From assembly GCA_903813345.2 (NCBI GenBank), contig CAIIXF020000006.1, forward strand, positions 39,273,936-39,337,935: a stretch of 64,000 nt of DNA. Direction: 5' to 3'. This stretch comes from Owenia fusiformis (Eukaryota; Annelida; Polychaeta; Sabellida; Oweniidae). How positions within the stretch are numbered: the stretch's first letter is position 1; every line of letters begins with the position of its first letter. Shown here piece by piece: positions 1 to 10,386 of the stretch. Both the position numbers and the translations under genes were made by a program. The notes beneath the pieces are model-generated. The model did not search any database, was not told the DNA's origin, and saw nothing but the letters and a program-made list of their open reading frames with translations.

Positions 1-79
1 TCAATTCAAGACTCCAGATTTCAGACTTTTTATTTAAAAACCATTTTGACATCTGATATTGCGGAGAAAATGAGAAAGT

Positions 80-990
80 GTGTATATTCTATTGGTCTAT
101 TTGGCTTTTGTATGAAAAACCTCCTACCTCCTACCCACCTACACACGTACGTTGGACATGATACAGTGTTTGAAGGGTTCAATTTTAAAGATCTTAGTTT
201 ATTAAATCTTAGTTTATGATGAATTATAGATGCATTTGTAATGACCCTTGATAGCAAGTTGCTACTACAGCCCAGCTGGGTTCAATTCCCACTCGGGGCA
301 TCACATTTAGCACACTTATTTTCAATTTCTTTATCTGGCTTGTTGGACCTATGCTCATGGTCGTTAGTTATTCCCCTGGGGGCCCTCGGATCATTACACA
401 TTACAATGCACCCATATGCCTTTATTTATGAAACTGTCATCCGTATAGTCATACAATAAAGCCGGAATTGTAGAAATGTTAATAATTAGAGCTATTTTAA
501 GATTTAAATCCTTAAAATTGAACCCTTTAATGACTGTATTAGAGGTGTCACGGATACCCGAATTTGTTCCGTCCTGCGGAATTATGCCCTCCGAACGGAA
601 CACGGAACAAAAATTAAGAATTTTGGTTCGGTTCCGGAACAAGAACATTTTACCCTTTTACAACTTCTGGCCCTCGAATCTCCACAAAACAGCATTTTTC
701 CTTCAATATTTTGTACCAAAAGAGGATCATTCTTTTTACTCCTTCTCTTTGAAGAGTTTTGAAGAGCTTTTCGCTACCAAAAAGACGTAGATGATCAAAT
801 TATTTCAATCTAATAAACGCAGTCTCGACCCTGTTCCGAACCATTCCAAAATTGTTCCGTTCCAAGGCAAAATGTTCCGAACCGAACCGTTCCGATTTTT
901 TTTGTTCCTTGACATTTCTAGACTGTATCATGTCCCACGTAGGTGGGTATGAGGTAGGAGTTTTTTTTATACAAAGCCATTCTATTTTCA
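80..990. mobile_element. Foldback element with ~60-bp inverted ends
   Basis: Sequence near 100-165 (CTCCTACCCACCTAC...GGACATGATACAGT) recurs inverted near 920-985 (ACTGTATCATGTCC...GTAGGTGGGTATGAGGTAGG). The interior includes GGAACGGAAC-type repeats (about 560-650 and 830-900). The exact ends were not resolved. Confidence 0.6.
236..305 (+). repeat. tRNA-derived SINE-like fragment
   Basis: The stretch contains a B-box-like GGTTCAATTCC preceded by an A-box-like TAGCAAGTTGCTA, ending CCCACTCGGGGCATCA. No 5' acceptor-stem partner for TCGGGGC is found, so it is not an intact tRNA gene. Confidence 0.4.
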
Positions 991-1751
991 GATTAGATTT
1001 CAGAGTCATAATCCTGAGCAAGTTTCCTATCAAATTGATACCAATCTTTGATAGATTGAGAAAGAAAAGAAAAACGAAGATTTTTAACCTGGCTCATAAC
1101 CTTGTTTATTTTTCGTGAAAATATACTGTAAATGCTCTTTTCAGTGCAAATTGCCTCCCCTTAGGCTGGTGAATATATGATGGAAATCAGTAACTTTTAG
1201 CAACATTTTTACAAGAATATGGTTAGCATCTAAATTGGTCACTCCAGTTGAACAGTTTGTGTCATTTTACTATATCTTTGAAATAAAGCTTATATTAAAT
1301 TTCAAAACATTGATTTTGACGGATAGAAAACTTTTCAGTACTGAAACCCCCACCCCAAACTTTGTTAGTTAAGTTTCTTAACAGACACCGCTCTTTTGGT
1401 TGTAAATAAAAAACTTATGATTTTCATGAAAAAGTCCTAAAAGTCCTTTTTTTGGCATAAATCTATTCACTAATGTTACATACATCTTTACCCAAATATG
1501 AAGACAATTGGTTTACTAGTATTTGAGTTATGCTCCGAACTGACAACTGGACCGACTCACAAATTTTCAATTTTCTTTTTCATCTTTCAGTACTTCGACT
1601 ACAATATATCAGACACAATTCCAGACTTTTTGTGGAGGATGTAAATTGGTGATATTCTTTATTTTGCCAAATTCACCAAAATAAAGCAGGCACCAATTTA
1701 ACCCAATCAGTCTACAATAGTACAATAACGTCATTTCGAAGGGCAATATTA

Positions 1752-1895
1752 AACAAATACTGGATGATCAGGAGCTGGATATGGCAGAATACCTATTCGA
1801 GAAAAAATATTGGGCGAGGCGGCAGCCGAGCCCAATATTTTTTCGAGGATAGGTATTCTGGCCATATCCAGCTCCTGATCATCCAGTATTTGTTT
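1752..1895. repeat. Near-perfect palindrome, ~65-bp arms
   Basis: AAACAAATACTGGATGATCA reads inward to AATATTGGGC, then a ~15-base GC-rich loop (GAGGCGGCAGCCGA), then the near-exact inverted complement ending at TTTGTTTTATT. The arms differ at only a few sites. It could be a small foldback element or cruciform-prone hairpin. The region from 1745 to 2530 also has weaker inverted matches at its two ends. Confidence 0.85.
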
Positions 1896-3124
1896 TATTA
1901 TGCACCTCCCAATCAAAGTTTAGTGGAGTACTTACTGGAGTACAGGCTTTAACTGTCGTTTAGTTGACATTATTTTGACATTTATTTATTTTTTCTTTCA
2001 AAACTCAGACGACTTCCAGCCAGTTTATTCGCTACACTGGACGAAAATATTTGCCCCGGGAATTTAATTTTTATTTATTCGAGACGTTCTTGCAGAATTA
2101 TATGTAACTTTTGAATGATAAGGGTAATTGTGATTGATTAAGTGCATTTTTCTTCTATTTTCCGCCAGTTTCAGATGTAAGCTGTAAGTAGTACTCCAGT
2201 TATTAAGAAATAAAACTCTGAAGTGGGAATGTTGCAAAAACATTGAAAAAAATATCCGACCCTTTTTCTCGAAAGGGTCAGATATTAAAAAAATATCCGG
2301 CAGTTTTCAGAAAAGAGCAGAGTATTGCCAAATTACAAGCAACTAAGAACCAATCAGATTTGAGTATTTTAATGAGGTGCATAATAAAGTGAAATATTGG
2401 ACCGAGGGCCTTACGCACTGAACGATATCTAGTTTCCCGGGTAAAATTGCTGGTCATTAAATGCATTCTCGAATGGTCATTAAATGCATTATTGACCACC
2501 ACTATGACGTCACATATTGCTCAGGTCGATATAGTTAAATGAACGCCTTCTAAACTAGCACTAAACCCCTAGAAATGGCCTGGCAAGGTGGTAATAACAT
2601 AAAAAAGTATACTGGTTTAAAAGCATAGGTATCAAAAATGGAATAACCCAAAACTTTTCTAGGCTCACAAATTATAAACATATTTCTAATTACCTATATA
2701 GATGGTGTAATCCTGACTCAAAGATCATGTCTTTCCTGCTTCCGTATTACCAAATTTCGCAATCTTAATGCAGGTTATTTTACATGTGCAGTATGACTTG
2801 TAAATAAACAAGTTTTATACTGTTAAATGAACACTAACCAGTGCCATCATTTCAGTTACATTGACCTCATTAATAATACTTGCCTAAAGTTACACCTTTT
2901 TAGAAGGCAGTCCATTTAAATCTAATAAGATGCCTTGCTTCAAAGTCAGAATTTTTAAGAAATAAATAGAAGAGACAATTATGTTCTCCTATTGAGTAAA
3001 TTCAAAAAAGTCTGCTAAATGTATCTATATGGGCCATCAAAGTTTAAACGGCTGCAGTCTAATTCTGGCTATATCAATATTAAAGGTCATAAATACCCAT
3101 TACAAATGGTGATATGTATTTTAC
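1896..3124. other. No gene seen
   Basis: AT-rich sequence with a small hairpin at about 2250-2286 (ATATCCGACCC/GGGTCAGATAT) and no supported exon. Confidence 0.5.
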
Positions 3125-4275
3125 AAGTGTCATAATCAACACCTCTTTAGTGAAGATCTGTGCCCAGTGAACACATGAGTCTACTCTATATAAAACCTGT
3201 GAAAAGTGATTTCTGATTCCCAGCCAGTGATTTTGGTTCAGTAAAGCTGTCATAATGAACACCTCTTTAGTGAAGATCTGTGCCTGTGAACACATGAGTC
3301 TACTCTATATAAAACCTGTGAAAAGTGATTTCTGATTCCCAGCCAGTGATTTTGGTTCAGTAAAACTGCCATAATGATCACCTCTTTAGTGAAGATCTGT
3401 GCCCAGTGAACACATGAGTCTACTCTATATAAAACCTGTGAAAAGTGATTTCTGATTCCCAGCCAGTGATTTTGGTTCAGTAAAACTGCCATAATGATCA
3501 CCTCTTTAGTGAAGATCTGTGCCCAGTGAACACATGAGTCTACTCTATATAAAACCTGTGAAAAGTGATTTCTGATTCCCAGCCAGTGATTTTGGTTCAG
3601 TAAAGCTGTCATAATGAACACCTCTTTAGTGAAGATCTGTGCCTGTGAACACATGAGTCTACTCTATTGAACACCTGTGTATAGCAAACACCAATTCCTA
3701 GGCCTAGCCAGTGATTTCAGTACAGTTAAACTGTCATAATGAACACCTCTTTAGTGAAGATCTGTGCCTAGGGAACACATGAGTCTACTCTATTGAACAC
3801 CTGTGTATAATGAACACCGATTCCCAGCCAGTGATTTCAGTACAGTAAAACTGGCATAATGAACATCTCTTTAGTGAAGATCTGTGCCCAGTGAACACAT
3901 GAGTCTACTCTATTGAACACCTGTGTATAGTGAACACCGATTCCCAGCCAGTGATTTCAGTACAGTAAAACTGTCATAATGAACACCTCTTTAGTGAAGA
4001 TCTGTGCCTAGGGAACACATGAGTCTACTCTATTGAACACCTGTGTATAGTGAACACCGATTCCCAGCCAGTGATTTCAGTACAGTAAAACTGTCATAAT
4101 GAACACCTCTTTAGTGAAGATCTGTGCCTATGAACACATGAGTCTACTCTATTGAACACCTGTGAAAAGTGATTTCTGATTCCCAGCCAGTGATTTCGGT
4201 TCAGTAAAGCTGTCATAATGAACAGCTCTGTAGTGAAGATCTGTGCCTAGTGAACACCTGAGTCTACTCTATTGA
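3125..4275. repeat. 120-bp minisatellite, about 10 units
   Basis: Tandem units of about 120 bp contain CATAATGAACACCTCTTTAG and CACATGAGTCTACTCTAT. Two unit subtypes alternate in blocks: 3130-3650 (TATAAAACCTGTGAAAAGTG) and 3650-4140 (TTGAACACCTGTGTATAGTG). A long reverse-strand frame over 3250-3654 arises from the repeat and is not considered a gene. Confidence 0.93.
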
Positions 4276-5527
4276 ACATGTGTATATAGTGAACACATAC
4301 TGTATACAGGCAGATGTCTCTAATCTAGAGTAGATTCAGGTTCAATATTGAAGGCCATAAACTAGGTATTATTTGGAAGAGATGTTCAAGAGATCTATAT
4401 TATTAAATGTTGCCTCGAGTGAATAGGATGAAAATATTCAAAATTATTGTCAAAGGTCAATGGACAGTTCTGTTGAGGTCACACAAGATCAAGGTCATGT
4501 TTCTAGGTTAAGATCACATTAAAGGTCAATATGTAGGAAAATTGAAAATTAATAGTCTGAAATATGCGCAAATATTAACGTCATCAAGGTCAGATGCATA
4601 TGTGTTTTGAATGTTATTCATTACTTTTTGCAATTTTCTTTTTCTAAAATTGGGAACCAGGTAATAACATTTAAATCCCTTTGGATTTTTACAATAACTA
4701 TTTTTCAAATTTACCACTATCCCTAAAAGCACAAAATGTACCTGAAGTATTGAGTATTTGCAATTTTTACTGGCAGATATGTTATAAATACAGAACTAAA
4801 GCTAAAAAGTGATTTTAATTTTAGCAAATGCCAGCAATGAAACCTGTTTAGTCAAAATTCTTGGATCACCAAAAGTGTTTGGATTGGCAGATGATCATAT
4901 TTCAATTTTTAAACATGGTTGTCATCAGTAGAAAGAATTTGGACAAAATAAAAGCATTACCATTGAGGTGTACGTCTGTGAGGCAATAACTCAAATCCCT
5001 TCAGCTGAATATTGTTTATATTTTATACGTATAAGCCCTGTGGGAGTACAAGTTCTGCTCGAAAGCCAGTTTTCAAAATGGCTGCCTGTGTGAGGATATG
5101 GATTGAGTTTAAAATTCATTCATTTAAAAACAATATGGTGGCTATCTTGAAAATAAGTGGTTGTTATACATTGTTTTATGATTTTTGCTGTAAAAGTACA
5201 GTAGTGGAGTGATTTTGTTCATAATTGATATGTAAATTTGCATAAGCATGGCGCACACTGTTCTATGACACTTTGTCTAAAAGGCGGACATTTTTCAAAC
5301 TTCTTTAAAATGTCTGTTGAAGCTGTTCATTGCAATGGGTCTATTGGTCCAGTCTGTATTTGGGAGAATTGCCATGGTGGCTGTATTCTTGGATAACATG
5401 TGATTAATAAAGGGTTTCTCCTATTATGTTGCATGTCTATAAAATGTTTGCTGAAGCTGTTTATTGTAATGGATCCAGTCCGTTTATTTGGAGTTGCCCT
5501 TCTGGGGGAGGGGGGGGGTGCTGTATT
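4276..5527. other. AGGTCA-rich stretch, then 3' flank of MS4A-like copy A
   Basis: 4440-4590 has several AGGTCA half-sites (for example AAGATCAAGGTCATG). From 4831 the sequence is duplicated at 7717. No coding exon is supported. Confidence 0.5.
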
Positions 5528-6325
5528 CTAGGGCTGCATCAACCCTTGCTTCTGAATACACTGAGACTGTAGCTGGACTTGTGATGTTGCCAATATAGCC
5601 TCCTTATGTCCTCCTTGGGCCATTAACATCTCAGGGGCAGGAGCCAAGTTGTATTGGGGTATATACGCAACCTGAACCATATGTGAAGCGGGTTGACAGC
5701 ACAATGCACGACAGGTCAAGGCAGACATAACAATAGCAGAGACAATCGCCACCAAAAAGCAAATTGCAATCACTATGCTGATAGCAAATCGGCGGATTAC
5801 ATTCTCTCGTCCAAAAGGTACATCATCCCAAGATTCGAAAGGAATGTTAGCCAATGCATATATGATCTGAAATGCACAGAGTGCGATGCTCACTACAGCC
5901 ATTATTATAGTAAGGACCATAACTGCGATGATCAGGCACTTTGATTTTCTCCTTGATGCACCCACACCAATTCCACCAATGATCATCATAGCTAAGCAGC
6001 CCCAGATTCCCGTTCCCGGCAAAGGGAATGTGATCCCCATGGCCAAGCTTGCTATGTTCATGATGAGCATAATCCCGCCAGAAATCAATATAATGATACT
6101 CAGAATCAGCGCACCCTTGTGAGCCCACTTTGTTCTGTAATTGCCATCGATGGATTTTGGATGTGTGGGTTGGATAGTGGTGGGCGCCATTACGTATGTG
6201 GCTGTTTCAGGTTTGCCAACCAGATGGGGTTGCATTTGTTGTGGCAACTGGCTTGTCTTTACGTCAGTTTTAGCATCTTCATCCATCATCTCATTCGTTA
6301 AGTTCAAGTATGGTTGTGTTGTCAT
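5528..6325 (-). CDS. MS4A/CD20-like four-pass membrane protein, copy A
   Basis: A single coding exon of 265 residues. Hydrophobic segments lie at about 71-97, 107-124, 130-158 and 180-205. The N-terminus is polar and rich in Gln, Pro and Thr. After TM4 comes a Cys cluster (CRALCCQP), possibly palmitoylated. The block around TM2-TM3 (GIWGCLAMMIIGG, then a Ser-rich turn and KSKCL) resembles the WGG...SGSL...SKCL pattern of MS4A/CD20 proteins. These are plasma-membrane proteins that modulate signalling and calcium entry. Just upstream of the ATG, on the minus strand, a TTCATAG|GTGAAG acceptor suggests an intron in the 5' UTR. A tandem paralogue lies at 8457-9194 in the same orientation. The family call rests on topology and a short motif, so it is probable rather than certain. 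Confidence 0.72.
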   Translation of the reverse strand: MTTQPYLNLTNEMMDEDAKTDVKTSQLPQQMQPHLVGKPETATYVMAPTTIQPTHPKSIDGNYRTKWAHKGALILSIIILISGGIMLIMNIASLAMGITFPLPGTGIWGCLAMMIIGGIGVGASRRKSKCLIIAVMVLTIIMAVVSIALCAFQIIYALANIPFESWDDVPFGRENVIRRFAISIVIAICFLVAIVSAIVMSALTCRALCCQPASHMVQVAYIPQYNLAPAPEMLMAQGGHKEAILATSQVQLQSQCIQKQGLMQP

Positions 6326-7716
6326 GTTTGCACTTCACCTATGAATATAGAGAATATAATATTAACATAATATTAATCACATAAACATAACTGAATCATA
6401 TAGATTCACAATTAATCATATGAACATATAACAAATACAGAAGATTCAATCAATCATATTAACACAAAATAAGTCATATGAACAATGAACATGTTCATAT
6501 TAACACAAAATTAGCATAAAAACATTCTTAAATTAAACATAAATTAATCAAAATAAACATAAATGATATTAACATACATTTGATCACAACAAATCATTTG
6601 ATGTCTGTTGTTTTCACACACATTATATAATGTGTATTTTCCTCTTTCTAGAAGGCCAGGGGGCCAATAATGCTAACAGTCTCGACACTCTACAAGCAAT
6701 GTAAATAATTGTGTTGATAATTATTCAAATAAAAAACATTAACCTGTAAAAAATTACCTTGTTTAAACTTGTTGTCTTTTTCCCAATCTCCTATTTTGCA
6801 AATGTCTCAATCTAAATGCAGGTTCTTTTCTGTATGCAAGATGGCTTGTAAGAGAAAAGTGTCGAGTCATAGTTCGTGGAACTTGAATATTTTTTTTAGA
6901 ATTTTTCGAAGTAGGGAAGTGGTTTGAACTAAACAGGTTTGTTTTTTGAGCAATACAATAACCAACGCTGTCATTTCAGTTTGTATAGCCTCAATTTAAA
7001 TATTTGTTGAAAGTTATACCTTTTTAGTAAGCGATCCACGTAAGGCAAATAAGACTTATTCTTTTGAATCAACATAGAAAAGACAGTAATATTATCTTTT
7101 TACTGAGTGCATTGCAAAAATGTTTGCTATTTCTGTTTAGACTGTTGCAGTATGACATTGGCTGTACCAATATTAAAGTAAATATACATTGGTTATAGGG
7201 TCTAACATGGGCAAAATTTGCAGGTCCATAGCCAGCTTTTCCAAAGGGGGTTCAGTTTTAAGAAAAATTCCACGGAGGTTAACATTGGCCAAAAATTACT
7301 TGAAAATGCTGAAAATTGGGAATAACTGCATGGTTTTGAAGGAATTTTTGGCCTTGGGGATTCGCTTCATCAAGGTCAGAGGCATATAAAGAGGTCAAGG
7401 TCATCAGAAAGGCCAATGCATTGTTATTTTGGATTTGGGCATTTAATTGTCCCTGGATGACCTTTGATGGTTATGGTAGGTCAAGGTCATGAGTAGTTAA
7501 GGTCAGGGTCATCAAAAGTCAATAAAATAAGTGGCGTTAATACATGTGTTTTGTGATTTAATGTTACTAGATGTAATTGTAAAAAGTGTCAATCATAGCT
7601 TGTAGAGGTCTATGTTTGAGGGCCCCATATAAAGTTTAAACCACTTTAGCTTATGTTGTTGTCTCACCCAGTGTTATCAAAATGTGATATGTAAAACGTT
7701 TTATTCTTTTAATTCA
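6326..7716. other. 5' flank of MS4A-like copy A, including an AGGTCA cluster
   Basis: The sequence upstream of the minus-strand gene holds an AT-rich block (6350-6600) and, at 7371-7520, repeated TCAAGGTCA/AGGTCA half-sites. These half-sites have the form bound by monomeric nuclear receptors of the FTZ-F1 and ERR type. Regulatory function is only inferred. Confidence 0.4.
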
Positions 7717-8456
7717 GCAGTGAAAACTGTTTAGTCAAAATTCTTGGATCACCAAAAGTGTTTGGATTGGCAGATGATCATATTTCAATTTTTAAACATG
7801 GTTGTCATCAGTAGAAAGAATTTGAACAAAATAAAAGCATTACCTTTGAGGTGTATGTCTGTGAGGCAATAACTTAATACCGTTGGCCCAATATTGTTTA
7901 TATTTTATATGTATAAGCCCCGTATGAGTACAAGTTCTGCTCGAAAGACAGTTTTCAAAATGGCTGCCAGTTTGAGGATATGAATTGAGTTTAAAATTCA
8001 TTCATTTTAAAAAAATATGGTGGCCATCTTGAAAAGAAGTGGTTGTCACACATTATTTTATGATTTTTGCTGTAACTGTAAAAGTACAGAAGTGGAGTGA
8101 TTTTGTTCATAATTGATATGTAAATTTGCATAAGCATGGCACACACTGTTCTATGACACTTTGGCTAAAAGGCGGACATTTTCAAAATTCTTTAAAATGT
8201 CTGTTGAAGCTGTTCATTGCAATGGGCTGGTCCATTGGTCCAGTCTGTATTTGGGAGAATTGCTATGGTGGCTGTATTCTTGGATAACATGTGATTAATA
8301 AAGGGTTTCTCTTATTATGTTGCATGTCTATAAAATGTTTGCTGAAGCTGTTTATTGTAATGGATCCAGTCCATTTATTGGGAGTTGCCCTTCGGGGGGG
8401 GGGGTTGTATTCTAGGGCTGCATCAACCCTTGCTTCTGAATACACTTAGGCTGTAC

Positions 8457-9194
8457 CTAGACTTGTGATGTAGCCAATATAGCCTCCTTATGTCCTCCTT
8501 GGGCCATTAACATTGCAGGGGCAGGAGCCAAGTTGTTTTGGGGTATATACCCAACCTGAACCATATGGGAAGCGGGTTGACAGCACACTGCACGACAGGT
8601 CAAGGCAGACATAACAATAGCAGAGACAATCGCCACCAAAAAGCAAATCGCAATCACTATACTGATAGTGAATCGAAGGATTACATTAGCCCGAAATTCG
8701 AAAGGAATGTTAGCCAATGTATATATGATCTGAAACGCACAGAGTATGATGCTCACTACAGCCAGTATTATAGTAAGGACCATAACAGAGATGATCAGGC
8801 ACTTTGACTTTCTCGTTGATGCACAAACACCGATTCCACCTATAACAATTATTGCCAAGCCACCCCAAATTCCTGCTGCCGGCAAAGGGAATCTGATCCC
8901 CATGGCAAAGCTTGCTATGTTCATGTTGAGCATAATCCCGCCAGAAATCATTATAATGATACTCAGAATCATCGCGCACTTGTGAGCCCATCTGGGTCTG
9001 TTATCGCCATCGATTGAGTTTGGATTGATTGACTGGACAGTGGTGGGCCCCTTTACGTATGCAGCTGCAGGTCTGTCCACTTGATGGGGTTGCATTTGTT
9101 GTTGCAGCTGGCTAGTCTTTACTTCAGGGGTATCAGCTTTTGCATCTTCATCCATCATCTCATTCATTAAGTTGGAGTATGGCTGTCTTGTCAT
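8457..9194 (-). CDS. MS4A/CD20-like four-pass membrane protein, copy B
   Basis: A 245-residue tandem paralogue of the 5528-6325 gene, with the same four hydrophobic segments, N-terminal NEMMDEDAK motif and post-TM4 CRAVCCQP cluster. It differs in two structural ways. The second predicted extracellular loop, between TM3 and TM4, is 7 residues shorter: the SWDDVPFGRE stretch of copy A is replaced by FRA. A TAG also replaces the Gln codon after ATSQV, trimming the C-terminus by about 15 residues. The frame is otherwise open, and many differences are conservative hydrophobic swaps, so both copies look constrained. The same TTCACTT-type leader precedes the ATG. It is either an active paralogue or a very recent duplicate. 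Confidence 0.7.
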   Translation of the reverse strand: MTRQPYSNLMNEMMDEDAKADTPEVKTSQLQQQMQPHQVDRPAAAYVKGPTTVQSINPNSIDGDNRPRWAHKCAMILSIIIMISGGIMLNMNIASFAMGIRFPLPAAGIWGGLAIIVIGGIGVCASTRKSKCLIISVMVLTIILAVVSIILCAFQIIYTLANIPFEFRANVILRFTISIVIAICFLVAIVSAIVMSALTCRAVCCQPASHMVQVGYIPQNNLAPAPAMLMAQGGHKEAILATSQV

Positions 9195-10386
9195 GTTTGC
9201 ACTTCACCTATTAATATAGAGAACATAATATTATACGTCAAATATTAATTCTGTTTTTGGTGAATACCTGTGCATCTTTCACAAGTGATATTCCACGAAA
9301 CCAAAGGGCTAGTGAAATATAATTTATGAAAGTGTCACAGAATTCAATATTTGTTTTATTATTCAATGTATAATTCTCACTTAGTGGAATAACAAACTAT
9401 TGATGATTAGTTAACTATAAAAGTACTCCCTGGAATATATAACATTAAAACCTGGACTAAGTCATGACATCACATGACTTGTGTTGAATATCGCTAGTTA
9501 TTTTTTAGTCACGTGTAGGACATGGACCAATTAGAAAGTGAGGAATATAACAGTGATATAATAATAACAATAATAACTGAATCATATAGATTCACAATTA
9601 ATCATATGAACATATAACAAATACAGAAGATTCAATCAATCATATTAACACAAAATAAGTCATATGAACAATGAACATGTTCATAACACAAAATTAGCAT
9701 AGAAACATCCTTAAATTAAACATAAATTAATCAAAATAAACATAAAATGATATAAACATACAATTAATCACAACAAATCATTCGATGAAAAAATGTGATA
9801 TAATGTGTTACAAGCAAAATAATTGTGTTGATAATTACGCAAATAAAAAAACATTAACCTAGTGAAAAAATTACCTGATTTAAACTCGTTGTCTTCTTCC
9901 CACTCGCCTATTTTGCAAATGTTGCAATCTTAACGCAGGTTATTTTCTGTATGCAAGATGACTTATAAGAGAAAAGTGTCGAGTCATAGTTCATGGAACT
10001 TGAATAGTTTTTTTAGAATTTTTCGAAGTAAACAGATTTGTCTTTTGAACAATACAATAACCAGTGCTATCATTTCAGTTTGTATAGCCTTAATAAGGCA
10101 AATGAGACATGTTCTATTGAATCAATTTAGAAAAGACAGTTATGTTATCTTTTTAGTGAGTACATTGCAAAAATGTTTGCTATTTATGTTTAGACTGTTG
10201 AAGTATGACTTTGGCTGTACCAATATTAAAGTAAATATACATTGGTTTTATGGTCTAACATGGGGAACATTGGCAGGCCTGTAGCCAGCTTTTTCAAAGG
10301 GGGTTTAGTTTTAAGAAAAATTCCACGGAGGTTTACATCGGCCAAAAATTACTAAATTACTTGAAAATGCTGAAAATGGGGAATAA

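Larger units (their letters stand above)
4831..7716. repeat. Tandem segmental duplication, unit A (MS4A-like gene A and flanks)
   Basis: 4831-7716 is repeated as 7717-15830. Both begin with GTTTAGTCAAAATTCTTGG (4846 and 7730), contain an MS4A-like gene with the same 3' flank, and end with the AGGTCA-rich stretch and TGTTATCAAAATGTGATATG (7674 and 15797). Unit A lacks the insertions present in unit B and therefore gives the empty sites. Confidence 0.9.

Noticed and set aside
236-305. Possible tRNA gene
   Set aside because: A and B box-like words are present, but no acceptor stem or plausible anticodon arm, so it is kept only as a SINE-like fragment.
3080-3654. Repeat protein frame on the minus strand
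   Set aside because: Generated by the 120-bp minisatellite. The frame breaks when the unit subtype changes.
6141-6344. Plus-strand frames over the MS4A-like genes
   Set aside because: Antisense shadows. The minus-strand frames have four membrane spans and are conserved between paralogues.
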